Below are positions 1 through 9,246 of a stretch of 64,000 nt of DNA, one piece after another. The DNA is from Thysanoteuthis rhombus. Lineage: Eukaryota > Mollusca > Cephalopoda > Oegopsida > Thysanoteuthidae. The notes beneath the pieces are model-generated. The model had not been told where the DNA came from. It saw only the letters and a program-made list of their open reading frames with translations, and did no database searches. The position numbers and the translations under genes were made by a program. The stretch spans positions 47,467,825 through 47,531,824 of the forward strand of contig OY735216.1 in the NCBI GenBank assembly GCA_963457665.1. The letters run 5' to 3'. How positions within the stretch are numbered: position 1 is the first letter of the stretch; each line of letters starts with the position of its first letter.

Positions 1-537
1 AACCTGCATTTTTGTAGTCAACCAAATGAAATGGATATTGAATTTGAAGCAATCAGAATCAAAAAAAGGACATTTTTACAATAAACAGAAAAGTAAAAAA
101 AAAAAAAGAAAAAAGTACATATAAAAAAACTATTGTAGATAATTTTCTAAATTTTTTTTTTTCTTCATTCAATGGCCGAGATCTTCTAGACATTTTTTTT
201 TTCTGATCTTCATGGACATTGCTTCCTCCCCACCTTTTTATTGCAGTCTTTGAAATTACTCCCCCTTATCTCCCCTCTCAGTGCCCATTTATTTCCCCGA
301 TTCCTCCTTTCAGTTCATTGTCAGTGAACGGTTGGATTTGTACGTACACGTATTTCCCCAACCAGCTATCACCCCTTGCAGGGTTGCCGTTTCGTATTTT
401 GAGCAAATTTGGTACCGAAGAGAAATTTAACAATATAACAATCCCTTTACTCACGAATATGATACGACATGAATATACATGAACGATAGATTTAAAAAGA
501 AGGGAAAAAAAATGATGAATTTTAATCCATTTTCCTG
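1..537. other. AT-rich intergenic sequence
   Basis: Poly-A and poly-T runs in AT-rich DNA; no coding frame with recognisable protein character and no repeat I can match elsewhere in the window. Confidence 0.5.
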
Positions 538-650
538 CAAGCTCAGTCTAATGATGGATTTAGGAGTTGATTATTTTGGTACTAAGACCACACAGATTTG
601 GTCTTGTGCTTCAAAAGACGTCTGGCAACCCTGTTCCCTCGGCGTTATGA
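538..650 (+). repeat. Repeat family K (also at 32958-33052, inverted)
   Basis: Sequence beginning GCTCAGTCTAATGATGGATT and running through CTAAGACCACACAG...TCTTGTGCT is the diverged match of the minus strand of 33052-32958. The second copy directly follows a LINE reverse-transcriptase relic, so this may be a LINE 3' untranslated piece. Confidence 0.45.
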
Positions 651-1367
651 GGATAAACAACTGTAGGAAAAAAAAATCTGAAGAGTTGTTTCCCTTGTCC
701 CAATAGTCACCCTGTCCATTCTCCCGTCCCGCTGCTGCCAAGACAAAGAGTTATCTCCCCTGTCCAGGCTAGTTCGAACATTAGCTTCTCCCATTTCCCT
801 GATTCCAAACCAGTGATTTTTTTTTCTTTGTATATCTTAAAAATAAAACTCCGCTAATTCTGCAATTGTCTTTTTCATTGTGTTTTTTTTTATTTTAATT
901 TTTATCAAAAATGTTTGTTGACAGACATAGCTGCTAACAACTGGGCTTCGTACAAAGTGTCCCTAAAGTGACTATCTAATTTGACTTATTTGAATAAAAA
1001 ATAAATAACTCAAGAGGTGAATATACAGGGTGTCAACAAAGAAACCAGTCTAAACTGGTGAAATAGGGAGGATTTAAAAAATCTGCTATATTAGCACTAT
1101 TGTATGCATAATTTCATACGAAACGCAAGTATTTCTTATACATATAAATTGTCTGAAATCTATCATGAGGTGATATCTACATTTTTCTCTTTAGACCTAT
1201 TGACCTTCATAATTGTATTACTGATACGGTTTTAAAAGTCATGTCTAAAAGTTTGTTCTATGGAACAATTGATCGCTCTGAGACATCGATGGTCACCACC
1301 TAAAATGTAATAATTAAACATGGTCCGATTTTCTTTCGTGCATAGATAAACAAACGTACTTGGATTC

Positions 1368-1374
<7 letters not shown>
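651..1374. other. AT-rich intergenic sequence without recognised features
   Basis: No gene-like frame. A CAGGGTGTC near 1026 resembles some transposon ends, but I found no partner terminus. Confidence 0.4.

Positions 1375-1434
<60 letters not shown>
1375..1434. repeat. (TA)n microsatellite
   Basis: About 60 bp of TA after a short GTGTGTGT lead-in. Translated frames across it are Tyr/Ile artefacts. Confidence 0.95.
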
Positions 1435-1435
<1 letters not shown>

Positions 1436-1975
1436 CATTTCATGCTCTTAGGTTATTTTTGAAAAATTCCCATCATTTCTCCAAGTAAAAGGTTATTTTT
1501 TGGACTCTTTGTATGAAAGTTTTATAAACGCCTTATCAAAAACTGAAGCACGTAAAATGGATTCGTATTATTTTCTGAAAGTCATGAATTTCAATTTACC
1601 TGTACTTTGATCCTTTGCAAGGTATAGCAAGCAGATAAATTCAAGATACTTCCTTGCCAACTTTAAAATGAATTTTTTCGTTTGTCACCATTTTCTGATA
1701 GTCACTCATTTATTATCGACAAAGCAAAGCATAGAATATAGAAACAGAGATTTTGGTTTCCATGCATTTGAGTTATTCGAGTGAATATTCTTAGATAACA
1801 AGTTGAAGCATTACGTTCGTTTACATACTAGTTAATCCATGAGAAAAAGTTCACGGATATCTTTGAATTTCTGAGATTTATTATTCCTTTTTTAATTTTT
1901 AAATTTTTGTTATTTATTTTTATTTATTTATTTATTTGAGAAAAAATTTCTGTACTCGTTTAAGTGGAAGATTTC

Positions 1976-2072
1976 ATTGTTTCAGATATTTTATCAGTAC
2001 CTTTCAGGTGGAAGAGTCCATTGTAATGGACAGAGAAACGAAAGAATCGCTGTTCATTATATAAGTAGAATA
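1976..2072 (+). repeat. Repeat family I (also around 36180-36440 and 36840-36900)
   Basis: Contains AGGTGGAAGAGTCCATTGTA and a following AGTAGAAT(A/T) segment, closely matched at about 36255 and more weakly at 36385 and 36875. The preceding 1435-1975 is AT-rich with no other feature. Confidence 0.45.
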
Positions 2073-2117
2073 CAAGTTGTGTAGAAACTTTTGTTTGGTT
2101 AATTGAATTGCTGTATA

Positions 2118-2560
2118 ATTATCAGCCTTTTAGCGTCGGTCGATGAATATCGACCTTCACTCAGATTTGCCTAACTTTTCTATCATAGGGGATGCAGAAC
2201 CAATACTTTCTGAACTTGTTCGTTACGCCATCTTGTTTTTACGTATGAATTCTGGGATTCCATCTTGTGATGTCCAGCGATTGTCTGATATCCTATCAAC
2301 TTGCCATTTAAGTTTTCTAATGGATTCAATGATATCTCTGACTGCTGTTTTTTTTCTGTAATATACCATCCTGTCTTCTGATGTTGTACAAGATTTTCCT
2401 CCTGTGAACATTGCATGATTCTCAGTTTTAGGTCAGTTAGAGTTCATGTTTTGGCTCCATATGTGACTATCAGGAAAATGCATTGGTTGTATACTCTCTC
2501 TCTGTCTGTCTCTCTCTTTTTTTTTTCTTTTCTTCAGGACCAATGGAATTTTCTTATGTA
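2118..2560 (-). mobile_element. RTE-type LINE, 3' fragment (reverse transcriptase C-terminus), degenerate
   Basis: On the minus strand, matches the C-terminal reverse-transcriptase region of five other fragments in this window: first the segment for GGAPXXGY-like setting with NLT/LRIMQ, then the HVARM-type and W-rich end. It is the most diverged copy, with several stops. The full-length 5' portion (endonuclease, catalytic reverse transcriptase) is absent. Confidence 0.6.
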
Positions 2561-3461
2561 AAAATTACACTCTGTCCAATACACTGATATTACGGCTGCC
2601 AAAGCTCAATATGGACAGTTATGGGGCTCAGGTGATTTTCAGTGAGAAATAACCCTCCAAATACTCTTAAAACATTCATGTGATAGACATATATGGTAGT
2701 GTATTTTAGTTATATTGGTCAGAAATATAAATTTTCTCGCATGAAACCAAATATCCATTGATAAGAACATCTTGAGCTAAGCTTTGGTCGCACTACGTCC
2801 CAATAAAATTATTGTTGATAATCTAGGCCTTACTAATCATCCAAAGATTCTTGCGATGATGCAAAGAGGTCGACATTTTTATTTCATCTTATTTTTTTCA
2901 TATCATCGAAAAGAAAGTGACATTGAATTATTTCTTCCTTCTGATTGGCTACAACATCTGACTGGATTGTAGAAAATAGAGCATTTCTAAAACTACAATT
3001 CAATTGCAGATATGATCCGAGACGTTTTTCTAAAGTTGTATGAGAACTGAAGGCGGCAGTTGCTCGCCAATAGGACACACAAAATGGAGATTTGACGAAA
3101 TCCAATTGAAGACCGATTGTAAGCAAGTTTAGCTTAAAGGAAATAAGTCAATTAAGTCATACGTTCAACGGATATACTTTAACTAATGAGGGTTTAGATG
3201 ATGCACGGTTATGGTATTGCTGTACAAAATACTGTGAGTATAAGCTGGAAAACAAACAAACAAACATAAAAACATAGGAAATTTTGGAACGAATTAACCA
3301 CACTGTTGGAGGTATGCCTACATCTCATTGAAATTCCAATTTTCTTCAGAGTTATCTCCCTTATACACCCATCACTTCATTATTCATTACTAGTTTTCTC
3401 TTGCAGTCAAAAATGAAGGCATCATTTAAGTAATTTTTGCAATTGCATTGTATTTATAGTA
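2561..3461. other. Unassigned intergenic sequence
   Basis: AT-rich single-copy-looking DNA. No coding frame with convincing composition, no long repeat. Confidence 0.4.
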
Positions 3462-3562
3462 TTTCAAAAGCATTATGTTGCACAGCAATTTCTTTTTTAC
3501 GTTCAATTCTTTTAAATATTAAACTAAAGTAAAATTGAATGAAGATACAAAAAAGTCTGGAG
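3462..3562 (+). repeat. Repeat family H (also at 23555-23680)
   Basis: Shares TTGCACAGCA, then AATATTAAACTAAA and GAATGAAGATAC-like blocks in the same order and spacing with 23555-23680. Confidence 0.5.
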
Positions 3563-3696
3563 AGTCTAATAATACATAAGAAATCGACGTATTGCTTGCA
3601 TCAATTTTTTTTTCATCTCATTGAAAAGCGTTTTACATAAAAACACACGTACGTGTGTATTGTTAAGATGGGGGATCAATATTTCAGATGAAATTC

Positions 3697-3700
<4 letters not shown>

Positions 3701-3765
<65 letters not shown>

Positions 3766-4080
3766 GTATCATCCACAGACGGCTGTTTCGTTGTATTACA
3801 ACTCTTCAGTATGGCTATAGACTATCCAGTACCTAGAGGTAGGATCAAAACTTTCGCTTCAGACCCAGAAGCTGGCATCTTACCTAGGCAGAAAAGAGTG
3901 CTCAACCATATATATATATATATATATATTGTGTCATCCATAGACAGCTGTTTTGTTGTATTACAACTCTTCAATGTGACTATAGACTATCCATTATCCA
4001 ATCCACCGCCATGAGGCAGGATCGAAACCTTAGCTCCAGATCCAGAAGCTGGTATCCTCCCTATACTCCATGGAGCTGAG
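3701..4080. repeat. Two ~167-bp direct repeats, each led by a (TA)n tract
   Basis: Unit 1 has a TA tract (3701-3762) then TTGTATCATCCACAGACGGC and on to about 3908. Unit 2 has a short TA tract (3909-3930) then TTGTGTCATCCATAGACAGC and on to about 4080. Each continues through AGGATC(A/G)AAAC and CAGAAGCTGG(C/T)ATC. The TA tract lies at the same place in both, so it belonged to the duplicated unit. Confidence 0.7.
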
Positions 4081-4990
4081 TTGAATTTTAGCGATATCAT
4101 GTACAAATTTTCTTTAATCGCTATCCAATCCACAGCCAGAGTAAGAAAACCCCAAACTTTACAAAAATTTGCGAACTTCCTCAGAGGTATATACATGGTG
4201 TTTCTTCATGGGTGCCACTATTTTAAAATACCAATATGTTGCTATTCAAATCACATTCATCTGGTAAGCACAGGCATCGTCTCTACGTGAAATCGAGAAC
4301 TTGAGTTCGTTACTAAGACGGAAAAATAAAATTGCATTATTTTTCATTACGACAGAAGTAGTAATAGAACATGTTGATAAGTGACGTCATTCAAGGATAT
4401 ATTTTACCCTGATATATCTCTTCAGCTGCTCCCAAGGGGCAGGGCCGGCACTACTTATCAGGACAAATTGTATAGCCACCTAGGGCATAGTATTGACCTT
4501 TCAAGAAGAAAATTAAAAAAAAAAAAATCAAGCAACTGGGGGTTCAAATTTCAAATCTCGCCTGGGGCGCAGAAAACTCCCACACCAGCCTTGTCAAGGG
4601 GTTAACATAGTGTTGAGTTTCATTTTCTTTGATGTGCTTGTGGGAGAACCTATCATGAATATTATATCAAGCAATGTGTCTGTCTGTCACTCAGTCACAT
4701 CTTCCGGTTGTCCATCTGTCCGTCACACAATGTCTGTCTTAGTTTAAAAATAAAAACTTTACACTGAAAGGGGTTGGGAATGGAATTGCAACACCAAGAC
4801 CGTCGAGAGTGGTGGGGAGATGCAGGGCAAGGGTGAAAGGGTGGGTGGTGAAACAAAGATATTCGGTAAAGGAGAGCGGCTGAATTCCGTTGTCGACAAG
4901 AAGAAGTAAGTTAAATGAAGTGGATTTGAATTTACTTTCGAGTTCCTCTGAGCGAAAGATTCGGTCACGTGTCGGGGATGGTCGCTTCTA
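4081..4990. other. Unassigned intergenic sequence
   Basis: Mixed composition, no recognised gene; weak frames only. Confidence 0.4.
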
Positions 4991-4995
4991 GAAAC

Positions 4996-5048
4996 CACCA
5001 CCACCACCACCAATAATAATAATAATAATAATAATGATAATAATAAAT
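4996..5048. repeat. (CAC)n/(AAT)n compound microsatellite
   Basis: Six CAC-type triplets pass into about nine AAT triplets. Confidence 0.9.
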
Positions 5049-5285
5049 GAAAATAAAGATATATAAATATAATAATGAAAATGAATAAAAAAATATGTAA
5101 GTATAAATATAAAAATTTAAAAAATATATGAATATATATAAAAATATAAAGACAATTTTTTTTTAAGATACTACTGGTTTTAGATTTCCATCCTTAGACT
5201 CGCTATAAACAAAAGAAATTGGTATTTTGATATTTTCAAATACATTGTAGACTTATGGTTTCATCTCCTTACACCCACTTGCACC

Positions 5286-5655
5286 GATCACCGTGGCCCA
5301 GTGGTAAAGTGTTCGGTTCTAGTTCGGTGAGTAGGGGTTCAATCAATACCACAGACTTGAAAAATGGTACTCAATGCCTCTTTGCTAAGCTCACGGTACA
5401 CGGATTAGGATCGAGGAGCTTTTCCTGGAGGCTAAAAGATTACATCGGTTCTCGTGAGATCACAAGTTATGCAAAGTCGAACCTGGTCAGCATCTAGTTG
5501 GGTTGCCATAGGGGGAATACCAGGTGCCGTTAACAAAACCAATTCCAACAGGCCTGGCAAGCCGGAAATGGGCCTAAAGACTATTTCCCATGTGGACCTA
5601 ACATCGTGACACCCCCAGTAGGGGATATGAGCGGAGCACGATGGTGATACCTTCA
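5286..5655 (+). mobile_element. tRNA-derived SINE
   Basis: A polymerase III A box TGGCCCAGTGG (5294-5304) and a B box GGTTCAATCAA (5336-5346) stand 42 bp apart as in tRNA genes. A non-tRNA body of about 300 bp follows. The T-arm does not pair as in a functional tRNA, so this is a SINE head. Confidence 0.65.
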
Positions 5656-5747
5656 CTTACATGACCCTTTGTTGCGCTTAACCACTTCACAACATACAAG
5701 CTACAATCTAAGAGTTGTTAAGACTTCTAAATATACTTTTTGTTCCA

Positions 5748-5930
5748 GGAATTCACCTGTGTTATACAGGTTGCCGAGAGTGGATCTGTCTGCGCGGCCC
5801 GTATTGATATAGAATCACCTGCGTTGAACAGGTCGCTGAAAATGGGTCCGTCTATGTGACCCGTATTTCTATGGAATCACAAGTGTCAAACAGGTTGCTG
5901 TGAATTGATCCACATGTTGCCAAGGAACGA
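5748..5930. repeat. Tandem repeat, ~63-bp unit, 2.8 copies
   Basis: Units begin near 5748, 5812 and 5874 with GAAT(T)CAC, each followed by ACAGGT(T/C)GC(C/T)G and (C/T)CCGTATT blocks. Confidence 0.75.
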
Positions 5931-6019
5931 GCAGAGCCAGTCGGCGTATTAACCACTACTATTTCCTTACTAATCACCTCCACTTTCTTGAGAGAACAGG
6001 CCCCTTCCTTTTTTTTTTC

Positions 6020-6312
6020 AACGGATTGAACACCTGAAGAAGGCTGTAAAATGGATCAGCCAACAACTAAAGCAGCAAAAAGAATTGAGTTCAGAAGAAT
6101 TGACAATTCTTGGGATACCGTTGTTGGATATTTCTTCTCCAGAATTTCCTTCCTTTAGTTGGCCACTCAACGTAACTACTGTGGCCGTCGACCTACGACA
6201 CTGAGTGAAAAGCGTGGCCAGGACTGAAGGATAACCTCTTGGTAAGACTTGAACTCGCATCGTATTAGCATTCGGAAAGCCAAGATATACGTGCCAGCAG
6301 CTCAATCACGTA
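6020..6312 (-). mobile_element. Possible tRNA-headed SINE
   Basis: The minus strand from 6312 has an A-box-like GAGCTGCTGG and, about 42 bp on, GAGTTCAAGTC, which fits a B box, then a unique body. The A box is poor. Confidence 0.3.
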
Positions 6313-6319
6313 CAAGTCA

Positions 6320-6640
6320 CACCAATGGAGCTAGAGGGCTGAATATTTCAACAATTCCTCTCCATGTCTAAAAAAAAAAAATTCTGTTTAAAAATCCAAC
6401 CATTTTTCGTGTGACCTCAATTTACAATCCAAGTTAATGCTAAATTGGTCACATGTTTTTTTTTTGTTATATTTAGTTGTTGCAACTCTCCGGTGATCCA
6501 ACAAAAAAGCGAGAATAGTGACTCATTCATTAATCACCTTAATATTCTATCTTCAATAGATTACCAATACGGCATGCTGCCAAAACATGTTGGTCATATG
6601 ATGATTTCTACTGAGTGACTAACTATACCCATTTTATTCT
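6320..6640 (+). repeat. Repeat family C (also 53680-54070 and 57330-57720)
   Basis: Shares (in order) a leader with GGAGCT(A/C), GTTAATGCTAAAT(T/G)GGTC, GTGATC(A/C), TTCATTAATCACC and GTGACTAACT with the two other copies. The TA tract of the 53.7 kb copy is not present here. Confidence 0.55.
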
Positions 6641-7349
6641 TCATTTTCAAGAAGAGACGATCAGTACTAATCAAAATCAGAATTAGTCTATTCACAAGAT
6701 CCACTTACTAATGGACACCTGGACCGCAACACATGATACTGGCTTGTCGGATATGCCACATAATCGTTGTAGAAGGCTTCTTCAAGAGAAGAGATGAGAA
6801 AATTCTCGATTTCTATAAGGAACTACATTCGTGTGCAGATATCATAGGAAAGAACGGATCTTCCAGCCGTTAAATATCTTATTACTGTATATTGTTAGAA
6901 ATTCAACTGTACATCGTTGTAATAGTTCAATTCACTTACTGTTTATTGTATTTCATCTCTCGCTAGGCTTAACTTGGACATTGAATTAGGAAACACTTTG
7001 TGAATATAGGGTTTGGTGATAACCGCAGTTTCAGGCAGCCGTTGGGGGTCTTGGTGAACTGAAACATCAACACCAAAGATATGTAATAGGGAAAAAGGTA
7101 CACTGTAATGCATGCTGAATTCGAGTAATGAATTAGGTTTGTTTTCAAATAAAATATGTAATATTGCAATTCAAAGTAAAGTTCCAAATGAATGAAGTCG
7201 TGTCACCAATTGTTCAATTCAGAGATAATTTATAAAAAAATAATATTTTCAATGAATTAAACGTTGACGATTTATGTCTCTATCAATTTATTCTACTACG
7301 AGTCACGTTTTCTTATTCCATCACTGGTTCAATGACATCCTTGGTAGCA
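6641..7349. other. Unassigned intergenic sequence
   Basis: AT-rich; no supportable coding or RNA feature. Confidence 0.4.
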
Positions 7350-7418
7350 TTATGTGTGTGTGTGTATATGAATATGTATATATATATGTATGTGTATATA
7401 TATATGTATATGTATATA

Positions 7419-7458
<40 letters not shown>

Positions 7459-7654
7459 CATACATATATATGTATACATATATATGTATACATATATATG
7501 TATATATATATATGTATACATATATATGTATACATATATATGTATATATATATGTATGTATATATATAGATGTATATATATGTATATATATATATTTATG
7601 TATGTATATATATACGTATATATATATGTATGTATATATATATACACATATGTA

Positions 7655-7685
<31 letters not shown>

Positions 7686-7686
7686 T
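7350..7686. repeat. Complex GTATA/TATACA microsatellite
   Basis: About 340 bp of interwoven TA, TATG and TACA units. Six overlapping frames of Tyr/Ile/Val are artefacts of the repeat. Confidence 0.95.
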
Positions 7687-8354
7687 TCAATTATTAATCC
7701 ATAAGTGGTTATCATCGACATCATTCACTCTTCCTGTTATATCAATCACCCCATTACTATGAATTAGACCTACCTTTTATCATCAACATTCAACCCGTTT
7801 CGTTTCCTTTTAATAGATAGTAAATCAAGTTATTTCTTTCTCCCTACAACCCTCGGAACGAATTCCCCACGAAGCATTGATTACAGTATACTAATTAAAC
7901 TCAAAGCCATGTATAGATTACTTTCAACACAAGACAACAAAAAGCACAAACACGTTTGTTTCGTTTATATTTGATTTATTAGTTTGATCCCAGCAGATAA
8001 CTAAGCTATGTAACTCAGCCATTGTTGGGAAATTTTCTTCAATATCTTATAAAAATAATGATTTCTGTTTTTAAAAGTCTGTATTGGGAATTCAACAGAG
8101 TTGAACTCAACGTCATGGTCCACTTTTCAACAACGAATTTCGTTATATCTCTTAGCCATATGGCAAACTGGCTTGAAACGTCAGTTTTCTGATGAGGGTA
8201 TGCCCATCATAATAGTTCTTCTTCAGTTACTTTTCTTTCCGAATTTGATCGTTGATTTTTCATTTTTATTTCATGTACTGCACATTCTAGATAGTGACCG
8301 GCTCTGTGATCACTAAAAGTTCGTGAGGATGTAGTCATCTTCTGTGATGTGCCT
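7687..8354. other. HES 3' flank, unassigned
   Basis: AT-rich, no repeats recognised; may include the distal HES 3' UTR if the second AATAAA near 7980 is used. Confidence 0.4.
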
Positions 8355-8367
8355 TATCACATTTATT
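8355..8367 (-). promoter_or_regulatory. Candidate poly(A) signal with adjacent K-box motif of the HES transcript
   Basis: Minus-strand AATAAA at 8367-8362 lies 76 nt after the stop codon and is followed directly by TGTGATA (8361-8355). TGTGATA is the K-box of Drosophila E(spl)-family 3' UTRs, a miR-2/13-class target. Another AATAAA occurs near 7980, so the real 3' end may lie further on. Confidence 0.35.
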
Positions 8368-8442
8368 GGTCCCCTCTTTTTAACTAAAGAAGTTTTTATA
8401 GTCAAGTCTTTTTATATTAACAGGGCAAAAACATTAAAAAAA

Positions 8443-9246
8443 TCACCAGGGTCTCCACAAAGGAAGTTCTTTGATTGGTTCAGGTGAACTGTGTCTTTTG
8501 AACGGTTGTGTGTAAAAACCGGCTAATGTGGCTGAAGTAGGTTTGGCTTCACTGATACTGCCAACGTACACTGGAACTGTGGATACATAGCAACCGTTCG
8601 AAGCATTACTGTCCGACACCAGGGCCTTCATGTGAACGATAGATGGAGATGTGATCGTGTTTGGAGGGGTTGTGATAGCTGTGAGGGAATTAACTGGGGT
8701 GTTGATCACATGTGTGGACGGAGAGCTGGTACTGGCGGGTGAAGAGTTGATGGCTGTGTAAGATACGGTTAAGGTCTTGTAGGGAGATTCAGGAACCGCT
8801 GCCATCATTAAAGAACTCTCTGACTGTTTGGAAGCAATAGGAAGAACTATGTGCGTCGTATTGTCTCTCAAAGGAGACGTCTGAGGTGGTTGATTCTGGC
8901 GGATGTGTTCAGGTGTTTGTGGGGTGGTAGGGATCTGTTGATGAGTGGTGATCTGTTGATGGGCTGACGTTGGGGTAGGTGGGGTCTGAGTGTTGGTGGG
9001 TGCGACGATGGGTACGGTGGGGGACCCGCTGCTCACCCGGACACACTTGCTGATGTGGTCGGTGAGGCGAGATCGGGCCTCTTCACTGTTCATATAGCGC
9101 ATCACCTCAACATCAAGGGGAACCCGGTATTTGCCCCCCAGAGAGTCGGTGGTGATATTCACTTGTTGCTGCTGATGGAGAAAACGAAGGTATTTCACGG
9201 TCATCTCCAGAATATCAACTTTTTCCAATTTTGAAAACTGTTCGCC
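8443..9246 (-). other. HES: HES coding exon 3 (helix 2, Orange domain, C-terminal WRPW)
   Basis: 804 nt including the TGA stop at 8445-8443. The acceptor is a pyrimidine-rich run ending CCAG before GGCGAACAG (Gly-Glu-Gln). Helix 2, the Orange domain, the Pro/Thr/Gln-rich linker and WRPW (8446-8457) lie in this one exon, so the intron that many HES genes carry after helix 2 is absent. Confidence 0.97.

Noticed and set aside
7274-7762. Open frames of up to 162 codons rich in Tyr, Ile and Val
   Set aside because: They translate the GTATA/TATG microsatellite in all frames on both strands; no non-repeat coding content.
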